Shown here piece after piece: positions 14,101-23,319 of a stretch of DNA of 64,000 nucleotides. Each line of letters begins with the position of its first letter. The first letter of the stretch is position 1. Under the pieces are notes generated by a model. It did not search any database and was not told the origin of the DNA. It worked only from the letters and a program-made list of their open reading frames with translations. The stretch comes from Isoetes taiwanensis (taxonomy: Eukaryota; Streptophyta; Lycopodiopsida; Isoetales; Isoetaceae): positions 5,590,691 to 5,654,690 of the forward strand of contig JAJEKV010000049.1 of the NCBI GenBank assembly GCA_021234155.1, read 5' to 3'. The translations under genes were made by a program, and so were the position numbers.

Positions 14101-15168
14101 AAACTTTTCGTGGTGACCCCATCGCGTAATGGGTGCTTCGTGATAACAATCCATATCTTGCGGATCCTCGCCGCATCTAAACTCTTCATCAGCGCATATG
14201 CCCGAGCTTGCCAATCATTTATCTCTCGTAAGCGAAGCCATTTAACAAATCGAAGTATCTAGGACATCCCGAGGATCTTCCCTATGCACAAATTTATATG
14301 CAAAGACCTCGGGCGGGTTACAATCGGCATAAGCTCGCTGATAGCAAGATCTGTCCCCTTACCTGATGGGATAGCCCTCCCGCCAACTCTCAACTCACCT
14401 GCTTCTTTGGGATCGCTTGGTGTCGCCTTGATCCGGATCTTGTCACTCAATTCGTGGAGACCGCCAAGAACCCACGCCCACCTGCATGGTTCCTTCTCCT
14501 ATGCTTCCCCATGCATCTCCACGCCCCTGTGTTCCCGACTTCGATTGGCGCCTTCCTTTTTGGACCAAGGTCATGGATGGTCATGCCTGGATGGACACCA
14601 CCTCAGATCTCGGACGGATCTCCCATGGGATCCACGCTTTGTTCGCCGCTCACATTGGGAAGAAGGTGCCACCGATACCACCACGAATTGATCTACATTG
14701 CTAATGAGCGTGGTTGGCAACGCCGGCGGATGCGCTTCATGGTCTTGACACCTTCTTGCAATGCCACCACCTCCCCTCGATCCTTCACCCATCTTCAAAG
14801 CGATTTTATGCTGCTCTCAAATGCATTTTGCTAAGCTCCCTAAATCGGCAAATTTTCATTTTTCATCGCAATCCAAATGCCAAGTCGGTGCCTTTGGCCT
14901 CCGGACCTGTCTCCTCATGGAATGTCGGTACATTTCTTCCGGACGCCCACGCCGCCCTTGAAGACATGGTACGCTCTCGCTTTCTTATTGATGCGATCCC
15001 GCCTTTGGCCAAAAACACTCCTCTTGCTCTTTAAACACGCCAGATCTCATTAGCCAAGTACCATATCGGTGCCGGCCCTCACTCCCCGTGAGGATCACTT
15101 TCGAGCAGATGGCTTCCCCGCCTCGAAACCCTTCCTCCTTTTTCACTCGAGTGTCGCTTGGTGGGGAG
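11150..15168 (+). mobile_element. Extra internal region between integrase and 3' LTR (nested element)
   Basis: About 4 kb of sequence follows the integrase before the 3' LTR, much more than an untranslated tail needs. I recognise no domain. Plus-strand translation near 13,215-13,500 is rich in Ala, Gln, Lys and Leu (for example LKSAQAQVTQLADQRASAQ) and looks like coiled coil. Some plant gypsy lineages carry an additional 3' open frame here. It could equally be captured sequence. Broken. Confidence 0.5.
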
Positions 15169-15699
15169 TGTTAGTCCCGTGCCTCCCCGTGCATGGACTA
15201 TTCATGCATACCTACAGCACTGTGTCAAGCTCAAGGATCCTCGATCGACCACGGGTCAGCCATCCAAGGCTCCTTAAGACCAAGCGGCCAGACCATGCGG
15301 GCAAAGCCTTTGGCCACAACAAGAGGCGCCTTGACAAGTGACGGCCTGCCCACGCCCGCCAGCGTCGGATTCTAGGCACTTCAAGAGGCACCGCCAACAT
15401 TCCTGCAAATCGCCTCCTTCCGTGAGCTCCAAGACCGAGATCACCGAGTGTCTATATTGGGCCCAAGGCCATTGTACTATATATATGAGTAGAGCTAGCA
15501 CATGAGTTTTTAGATGAGTTTTGAGTCTTGTCTCCTTTCGCTTTCTCTCTATTATGAGCTCATGTATTTTCATCATTGATATCAAGGAAGCTTATCATCT
15601 TTCTCTCCTTTGTTCTGTTTTCTTCTTCTTCTTCTCTTCTTGCAAATCCCGCGTGACATAGTCCCCCGGACTCTCCTGTTAGATCCACGGGTCCTCACA
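15169..15699 (+). repeat. 3' LTR of the nested gypsy element
   Basis: It starts TGTTAGTCCCGTGCC and ends GTCCTCACA, 531 bp. It matches the repeat at 4,791-5,310 and, in reverse orientation, the solo LTR at 26,883-27,413, which supports both ends. The TATATATATGAGTAG block is the likely promoter core. Confidence 0.87.
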
Positions 15700-16620
15700 G
15701 AGGGCTGTCTTCCAGGAGTTCCCCAACCCGCACCCAAACAACAACCTCCTCGTGGAATGCCTTTCAATTCTTTTTGTAATTTCTTGCCAAAACATCCCCT
15801 CAATTCTCTTAATAAAGATATCAATTCGCGTTCCTCCTCTTGACTAAGATCTCCTCCAATAGTAACCAATTCTTCTTGATTTCCTTGAGAAATATTGATG
15901 TTCTTGACTGAATGTGGTGACTGTAATGAAGGTGGTGAGTGTGGTGACGAATGTGGTGAATGTGGTGATTGTGGTGAATATGGTGACAAATGATGAATGT
16001 GGTGCGTGGATGACCGTGGTGACCGTGAATGGATGTGGTGGATGTGATGATTGTGATGAATTTGGTGCATGTGTTGACCTGTAATGACCGTGGTGAATAT
16101 GGACTGATCGATTTACCTCATCCTCCGAATAATGTGCGATGCCACCAAGTCGCTTGTACTTGTATAGTGGGCTGATTGCTTTTACCCCATCCATGCTTGA
16201 TGTCAAAATCAGCATCTCTACTTGATCTTGATCAATTCCTTGCTGGAATAAAGTCTCCCCAATGGGTCTTTGAATGGACTCTTCCTGCATGTTCACAAGA
16301 GTCTCTTGTAACTCATCTTCACCAATACTTTCAAGTCTTTGGATATATTTATCGGCAACTTGCTGCTGTAAATGACATATTTCTGAAATTTGGGTACCTT
16401 TTAACCACTTGTACAAAGTCTTATCTTCCTTGTCACCCACTTCCAAGACATGAAAACAACTAAGACCTTGCTGCCCGGACACCATAGCATTCTCTTTGCC
16501 GATTTCTAATCATGGGTTGCTCAAAGAAGGATTGCAAAGAAAGGTACCTTTTGCTGATTTCAGATGATGATCTATAGTAACCTTGTGTTCCCCTTGAAAG
16601 ATGTTCATTTCACGCTTCCT
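15700..16620 (-). mobile_element. Outer gypsy: protease-to-RT linker and RT entry region
   Basis: Minus-strand translation near 15,745-15,850 gives ELISLLRELRGCFGKKLQKE followed by LKGIPR, the conserved lead-in to Ty3/gypsy reverse transcriptase. From about 15,905 to 16,100 the DNA is a degenerate GTGGTGA-type repeat that reads as a His/Pro/Ser-rich linker. The nested element interrupts the RT just below this point. Confidence 0.65.
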
Positions 16621-17050
16621 TCATGAAGTCTCGGCTTGTACGGCATCTAACCATGTACGACTCAGCAACAAAGTATAAGTTTCAGCATGCACATTCTCTG
16701 GAAATTTCAAAACCATGAAATCCAAGATTGCTTCCACCTCATAAACCTTGCATAAAACATTTCTTATGACTCCCATAGGCTGCACCTTCATTTGATTGAA
16801 TGCTTTGAGCATCATAGTTGTCGGTTCCATCATTTTTAATCCAACTTGAAGCATTATGTGGTAAGGCATTACATTCACTCCACTGCCGGTATCTATGTTG
16901 GCCTCTTTGATTAGATATCCATTAATACTCACATCACAAAGAAATGGCCCTGGATCCTTGGATTGCCGGGCTGGTGGCTCCACTCTACTCTTATTGGTAT
17001 CATTTGAGATGTTTGTTGGACTGAAATTTTTGATTTTGTTCTTCCCCCTA
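16621..17050 (-). mobile_element. Aspartic-protease remnant of the outer gypsy element
   Basis: The translation contains FLCDVSINGYLIKEANIDTG directly followed by SGVNVMPY. The DTGS/A-type active-site motif with a downstream hydrophobic stretch is typical of retropepsin-like domains in plant gypsy polyproteins. Broken. Confidence 0.75.
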
Positions 17051-17449
17051 ACTCTTGCAATAAATTTGGAGAATAATGCATCAATTGCTCAAGAGTAAGT
17101 GTAACTTTAGTGGCCAAAACTTGGCTGATCACATCATCTTTATTCTGAATTTCCTCATCCACCATAGGAGGCATCACTATGGGCTGATTTTCTTCTATAG
17201 ACTGAAACTGTTCCGTGGGCAGCACATTGAATTGCACCTTCTTAGGTGCTGACACCTTCAAAGCTTGTTCCTTCAAAGCCTTTGGAAAAGAGGTCTTAGT
17301 CTTCTCCGCAATTGGCACTACTCTTGGTTCTTGAACCACCTTTTGTGATCTTGTAACTGCATTTACTTCTCCAATCTCTTTTTCTTGCTGAATTGGGTCA
17401 TTCTCCACCTCAACAAATCCACAATTCACTACTGATTTTGCCTTCTCTT

Positions 17450-18560
17450 ACTTCTTAAGTTCCTCAATAAGAGCCTTAACTTGAGGATTTTCAATGTACT
17501 TTGCATCTTGAATGCGAACATCATTATTAGGAAGAGGTACTGATTCAAACACTTGCTGCTTTGGTGGATACTTGTTGGTTGCCCATTCTGGTTTCCCATG
17601 GATTTTCCAACAAGTAGTCTCATCATGCTTGAATTTATCACATAGCTTGCAATATAAATGAGCCTTACTTGATACCATCCCTGTTTTGGCCGCACCATTG
17701 GTGTGGAACCCATTGGAACTTGTTGGGCAATTGGAACTTGTGGCATCATTGGAACTTGTGGTATGATAGGTGCCGCTTGCATTGGTTGAATAGGAATAGA
17801 TGGTGCTTGTTGCATAACAAAGAAATACCGGATTGGCCCTCTCAAAGAATCTCTTCTCCCTACATTCTTGATAATTATGGCCCTTTATTTGGCATCTTGA
17901 GCAGAATTTCAGCAATCTACATGTAGTAGCGTAATGCCCAATAGACCCACAATACTCACAAGTAATAAACTCGCACCTCCCTTGGCTTCTCATCAATTGT
18001 AAGCTTAGAAATCTTGGCTGCAATATCCTCTGCTTTTATGCTCGAGCAGCAACTTCATGAATGTATCCCAAAATTATCTTCAGCCTTGAGAACATACTTT
18101 TGTGCCTCTAGTAATGTTGTAGGTCGTTTAGCCTTCACCTTATGAGCAATAGCTCGTTCAGCCCCTTCACATACCATTGGATATCCATTTCATCATTCCT
18201 TGCAATCTTCCAATGAACCACGGCTTTGAGAACCGCGAATGTACCTCGATTATACTTTCTCTAATTGATTCATCTTCCTTTTGTGTGAAATTTGTACACC
18301 TTTCCATAGTCTTATCCTTAACATGGACTTCTTGATAATTAGCAATGAATGCTTCCTTTAATTCCTGATATGTCATGGTATCCTCGGCTGAGTTTATGCC
18401 CATTCCTCCACTGAATCTTGCAAAGAACTATGAAACCAAAGCAAATAATCACCACCGTAACTTACATTGTCGGGTCAATTCTCAAACTTCACAATATGCT
18501 TCAAAGGATCCCCATCCACCGGATCATCAAACTTTGAATCCCCATTGTCCGAAAACCCCA
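17450..18560 (-). mobile_element. gag remnant with zinc-knuckle region (outer element)
   Basis: On the minus strand, LKEAFIANYQEVHVKDKTME and then TQKEDESIRESIIEVHSRF match the retrotransposon gag style near 18,200-18,400. Near 17,850-17,980 lies a cysteine-rich part (CEYCGSIGHYATTC, then CSRCQIKGHNYQEC), two CCHC zinc knuckles. Broken. Confidence 0.75.
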
Positions 18561-19039
18561 TACCATAGGTGGTAAAACAACCATCTCTCGCCTCTTCTTG
18601 GGTTTCTTGAAATTGGAAAACGAAATTGAACCCCCTTCAATTTGAAAAAACGAAATTGGATTACCTTCTAGATCAAGAAATGGAATCAAAACCTCCCGAT
18701 CTCGAGAATTAGACCCCGACCGCCCCCAAATCTGAAAACGAAATTGAATCTTGATGCAATTTTGAGCCCAAAGATTGACTCACCGGTCCCCTTCTTGTTA
18801 CGATAGAGAGCTTGGTGGTATATCCTTCTTACTTCTCTTGGGCATAAAACTATGCTCCCTTTGTCAAATTGAACCCCACAAATCAATTACGGTAAAATCC
18901 CCTTCACACAAAGAAATTGCTCCTTCCTTAATGGTGTTGTTCTTTTCTCGACGATCACCAATACCAATGGTAACAACTCCTTTTCAATGGAAATTTTTGC
19001 CGATCAATGGTCCGTCGAGCACCGGTGGTCGCCAAATTG

Positions 19040-19430
19040 TTAGAGCCTCTAACTCTAACCTTGCAAGAAGGATGAAAACCCAACAATCCAAGCCCAATCT
19101 ATCGGATCAAGACAATGCACAATACAAAGAATCATCATCTCCATAGCTAGATCAATCAAAAATCTCTCTCTCAATACACCGCCTCTTTCTTCTCTCTCGC
19201 TGATAATACAATGCTCATCATGAATACGCAGTAGTATCCCAAGACGCATGCATGTGCGCATATCACTCCATATAACGATATACTATCTTCTATACCACCT
19301 CAATAGTGGTGAATGTGGTTAGTGGTGACAAGTGTGGTGAGTGGTGACAAGCCGTGGGTGAGTGGTGACGAGTGTGGTGATGAGTAAAGTGAGGTCGTAT
19401 TCTTGGCGATAGCCAAATTCGTGGATATTT
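19040..19430 (-). repeat. Upper (5') LTR of the outer gypsy element, approximate
   Basis: On the minus strand the repeat would end CTCTAACA at 19,040, followed by ATTTGGCGACCACCGGTGC. That layout resembles the TGGCG-type primer-binding sites that follow the 5' LTR in plant gypsy elements. The first 50 or so bases resemble those at 1,670-1,720. The outer limit near 19.4 kb is a guess based on the last GTGGTGA repeats. Confidence 0.5.
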
Positions 19431-20690
19431 AGAATAAGGTGAAGCAAAAGGATCCACAACCCATTTCATGGCAATGGGTTTTATGGCTTCGATTTCTTGG
19501 TTAAATCAGTAAATAGGCTCCACCTTTAATGAATACTTGCTTGAGAGTCCGCTTTACAAGGCATAGAACAATGTATACCGCCTTGATTATGAAAGATCAT
19601 AGATTAAATAGACAAATCGGCTTGAAGCGTTGTAATCGTAAAAAAGGGGCTAACTCATGCTAGGCATTAAAATGTAGATTATTTAGATGGTTTTGTCAGA
19701 TACTTCCCGTGAGATTTGAGATTGTCGCCGCCACCACAAAGAATCCAATCGCAAAGAAGGGGATTGAGAGAACCGAAAGTGAAGCAAGCAAAACTAAGGT
19801 GCACTTCTTTCCGCACCATTAGTCTTATGTAGAAACTGCTTTTGCCCTCTTGCAACCAAATCTATGCATCGACCGAACAAATGAAGGCGGCATCGCAGCT
19901 CAAAAGTACCTTCTCAATGAGTTAGATATGCAAGAGTTAATCAAGAGTGGCGAGAACAAAGCAGCTTGAATCTTTCTCGTTTGGTGATGCAATCGTGAAG
20001 AGCTGATCAATTGGGATTTTGAGATGTAGAACGGATGAAAAAGTGATCTTCTGAAAGAAATGGAAGTCGGATTAGCTTAGGTTACATGCCATAGCTTCAT
20101 TCGACAAATTCATGAGCACCAGTGGTTTTTTTATTTTTGTTTTTTTATTTGTTTTGCTTCAACCATAGGTTCGTTCTACACCATTGATAGTGGCATGCGC
20201 TTTTTTGCTCAAAATTCTAATAGCCATTGATCTGGCACAATGCCGAGAATATCCGCCAGATCAATGGTGGGGAATAAAACCTGAACGTGACGCATAATAC
20301 ATGAATATAAAGAATAGGTTAAATAAGGTGAATACGCATTATAGGTACGATAAATGTGTACAATTAATTATAAAAATAAGAAAGAAAACGACTGCCCTGG
20401 GGTGCAACCAATGTAAGTCTATATGGCATGTGCGCGCATACAGTTAAAGGAAAAGGCCCTTATACGGTTAAGAAGCTACAAAAAAACACCGTTATACGAA
20501 ATTTTTTAGAAACTCTATATATGCCCCCTACCATATATGTACATTTTGCTCTATAAATTCCTGCAAACCCCTTACCATATTTGTATAATCAATTATCTAA
20601 AATCAACTAAACCCCCACCATATTTTTGCGATCAATTTGATATATTCAATTAGATCCTATATTCATCGACAAGTCCATCATCAAGCGCCC
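19431..20690. other. Intergenic stretch with a 13-bp inverted repeat
   Basis: No protein family is recognisable. A perfect inverted repeat lies at 20,224-20,236 and 20,255-20,267 (CCATTGATCTGGC and its complement, 18-bp loop). The part from 20,480 to 20,650 is AT-rich and contains three near-repeats of a CC.TACCATAT motif. Confidence 0.45.
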
Positions 20691-20699
20691 CATGTAATA

Positions 20700-21480
20700 G
20701 TTGACTAGTTGAGTGTTCTAGAAAAGATTTGCATTTTTTTCGCCTTCCGCATACAATGTCAATACAAAAGAGTTGATGTTTATATCTGGGAGAGTGACAC
20801 GTCAGCAAGGGTGACGCTTGGGTGGCAACGTCTGCCGCTTTTGGTTTCAAACCAGACAGCGATGGCACAGAAGCTATTATCAGACAAACTCGATGCCTTT
20901 TTTGCTCAGATACAATCACGATGGGATGCCGAGGATGTGCGGTTGGCAGCTTAGGACATGGAAAAGCTTCATTTACGAGAACAGGTTAGTCAATTGCAGA
21001 GAGAAATTTGAAGCTTAAAACAAGAGCTTGTTTCTGTTAACGCTGAATTAAAATTTGTGAAAGAAAAGCTGGGAACAGTGGGCAACCATGTAGAGCAGAA
21101 GCTTGTTTCTGTTAACGCTGAATTAAAATTTGTGAGGAAGTCAAGCTAGGATTGTCGAATAGGAATTCGGGACCCTCATGTGTATGATTTGGAATATTAA
21201 TGGTTTTAATGAGAGAAAACAAGTCACGATTGCATCTATTTTGGAAGCTATAGATTTATTTGTTCTTCTGGAAACTTGGGAACATGAGACGAGTAGATCA
21301 GGAAACTTGCCAGGATTTGCATTAATTGAATCAGTATGGAATATAAAAGTTATAGGAAGAGGCGTGAGGCTTTGGTGGCATTGCTTGCTATGTGCACACA
21401 ATATGCTCAAACGATAAAAGTGGTAAAAACATGTGAGTTTAAACAAGATATGTGGCTGGAAATTAGAGGCCGATTGTAAT
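20700..21480 (+). mobile_element. LINE fragment: coiled-coil (ORF1-like) and endonuclease start
   Basis: The translation at 21,178-21,330 (MCMIWNINGFNERKQ, then FVLLETWEHE and GNLPGFALIES) looks like the N-terminal part of the apurinic-type endonuclease of non-LTR retrotransposons. In that domain the WNINGFN segment carries the metal-binding Asn. Just upstream, 20,860-21,140 encodes a Gln/Leu/Lys-rich stretch that looks like coiled coil, as in LINE ORF1 proteins. It contains an in-frame 75-bp duplication. The fragment is truncated after the endonuclease start. It may belong to the same family as the LINE at 57.9 kb, but the domains do not overlap, so that is not tested. Confidence 0.6.
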
Positions 21481-22990
21481 CTATATTGCAAAGGGTATAT
21501 TTTGCTCCACCGTGATAGTTTTGTGATTGGTTTTATCTTCCTATAAATTTGCTCCTTTGTTCAAGTTGTTGTCGCACCCTTCACCATTGTCTATTCCCCT
21601 TCATCTGACTGTATCCAAATCATTCTTTCTATCAATTAATATTCCTTAGTGCAATACTAGATCTTTAATGATATATAAATACCAAACTCAATTCTACTTA
21701 ACATATTAGATACAAATTTCGATGGCATTATGTTATAAATTTCATAGAAATGTTATAATGATGGAGTTATAAATTTGTTAAAAAAAATTTGCAACAACCC
21801 ACTTAAATTGCAATATAAAGTTGACAAAATGCTCCTCAAGTTCTCATAAAATATTAGATGAAATTTTGATAATCATTTGTTATAAGTCTTAAGAAAAAGT
21901 TGGCACAACTTATCTTAAATATTGTTCAAAAGTTGTTGCAAAAACCTACTTCACATGCGATAGAAAGTTGACAAAAGGAGGTCATTGCTTTGACGAAATA
22001 TTTGACACTATGCAGTAGACACAATTTTGACACAATACAAGCACTTTGTGTCAAGATGGTAGCATTCGACACAAATTTCTCCCTACACCTAGGACTTGTC
22101 ACAAGGGTTGACACCATACCCCCATCCTCTTGTAGTGACAAGGGTTAATCCTAGCTACCTTCTAAGCATACAAGGGTTAATCCTATGACTATCTAGGAAT
22201 CCAAGCTATTTTTTTTACTAACGAGAATCATAGCTAGATTTATCGCTCTCCTCCGGTTCTCCATCCTTCCTTCCTGAGGGGTGCTGAACAGCAGCTCCTC
22301 CTCCACCAATCCCCCCCCTCCCCTCACCAAAATAGAATTGGGGCAAATTGGGGTGGAAGCCCCAATTTAAGTGCCCCAAATTGGTAAGCCTGCCTTGCCC
22401 AATCGATTTGGGCCAGGTGGCAACTCTAGGTTGGTTAATATTAACTAATTTAATATTTTAACCCCTTTTAATGTTAGGTTAAGCCCTAAATTCGAATTAG
22501 GATTTAGGGTTAGGTTTCCACCTTAATAATTAATGATTAACATAGCTACCTTTAGCTTATGAATGATTAATGCTCCATTAATTATTCATAGTGACGTGTC
22601 ATGTACTTTTACCCAAAAGCATATAAAATACGTGGAACGTCATAGGTATTTAGATGTCGAGTTCCTTTATGAACTCTATCTGGCGTTCCGAGAGCCATGG
22701 AGGTCAGAGCAAGTGTATTGTGATAATCAGTTTTTTATGCTTTCTCCACTTCCTTTTCTTGGTTTCTATCTTTGGTCCATTCTATAGCGAGAAGTAGACT
22801 TTCTTCTGTCTTGCAATAACCTTCACCAAACCTTGAGTTTCCATTCTAATGTAGAAGGAGGTGTACTGATTACAGGACCCTGAGCTTAGAGACTTATCAC
22901 TCATAAATAGTGCAATGCTAAGTGTGATAAACTGAAGCTTCTCTGACGGGGTGCCAAACATAAAAGGCAGCACACTCGACGCGATGAGCA
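21481..22990. other. Intergenic stretch, possible LINE scrap near 22.6 kb
   Basis: From 21,700 to 21,975 two diverged copies of a block of about 150 bp follow each other; both end in AAAGTTGACAAAA. At 22,563-22,780 the plus strand reads as KYVERHRYLDVEFLYE, which resembles the SYKYLGVEF segment of the LINEs at 23.9 and 58.6 kb, but weakly. A single TTTAGGGTTAGG at about 22,505 is not a telomere repeat array. Confidence 0.35.
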
Positions 22991-22991
22991 A

Positions 22992-23060
22992 CGGAAAGGG
23001 TGGGATTTGAACCCACGATAGAGACAATATTTTTCAAATAATCTAGTATAAAGATGGGGA
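22992..23060 (-). tRNA. 3' half of a class II tRNA (Leu/Ser-like), probably a pseudogene or organelle-derived piece
   Basis: On the minus strand there is a perfect 5-bp T stem with a canonical loop, GTGGG-TTCAAAT-CCCAC (23,000-23,016). It is followed by a seven-base acceptor strand CCTTTCC and discriminator G (22,992-22,999). The sequence before it (TTG.CTC..TATCGT) resembles the long variable arm of plastid-type leucine or serine tRNAs. No matching 5' acceptor strand GGAAAGG or D arm is visible upstream, so it is not a complete tRNA. Confidence 0.35.
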
Positions 23061-23319
23061 TGATAATACATATGGGCATGTTGCACACAAGGCACTATAG
23101 GGAAGAAGGCACAATCACCTTCTGAATGTAGTTATTTTGTTCTTTTTCGCCATTCCAAACATGTCAAACTTCTGTAGAAAACATTTTCCTACAAGAAATA
23201 GAAGGGCATTACCTCCATAACTGACTGTCTTCAACTTTGTACTTTGTGTAGGTCGCTAACCCAATCTTTAGATGTCACACCGTGATGGACCGTAAATGCT
23301 TTCCTTAAACGCCCAAAGT

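Larger units (their letters stand above)
4791..15699 (+). mobile_element. Nested Ty3/gypsy LTR retrotransposon fossil
   Basis: A broken plus-strand Ty3/gypsy element inserted in the RT region of the outer element. It has direct terminal repeats at 4,791-5,310 and 15,169-15,699. Its order is gag with a CCHC zinc knuckle (6,555-6,596), protease-like segment (about 7,665-7,960), reverse transcriptase (about 8,600-9,450), RNase H (about 9,460-9,900) and integrase (about 10,080-11,140). About 4 kb of further internal sequence precedes the 3' LTR. It has many disruptions and its LTRs are visibly diverged, so the insertion is old. It is more GC-rich than its surroundings, with a C-rich plus strand. 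A solo LTR of the same family lies at 26,883-27,413. Confidence 0.9.
1670..19430 (-). mobile_element. Ty3/gypsy LTR retrotransposon fossil (outer element), split by a nested element
   Basis: Reading on the minus strand, gag, zinc-knuckle and aspartic-protease remnants lie at about 16.6-18.6 kb. The reverse-transcriptase core lies at about 4.15-4.78 kb and the integrase at about 2.5-3.2 kb. The order gag, protease, RT, integrase is that of Ty3/gypsy. The inserted plus-strand element at 4,791-15,699 separates the RT entry region (near 15.75-15.85 kb) from the RT core. The outer ends are approximate. The upper terminal repeat starts with TGTTAGAG at 19,040, and a related start is seen near 1,670, each followed by an AAGAAGGATGAAAA-like block. 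The element is broken, with many disruptions and poorly matching ends, so it is old. Low-complexity GTGGTGA-type repeats occur near both ends and inside it. Confidence 0.75.

Noticed and set aside
22500-22515. TTTAGGGTTAGG as a telomeric repeat
   Set aside because: Only one partial unit pair is present, with no array.
22563-22787. 74-codon plus-strand frame as a LINE piece
   Set aside because: The similarity rests on a short YLDVEF stretch only; too weak to annotate as an element.
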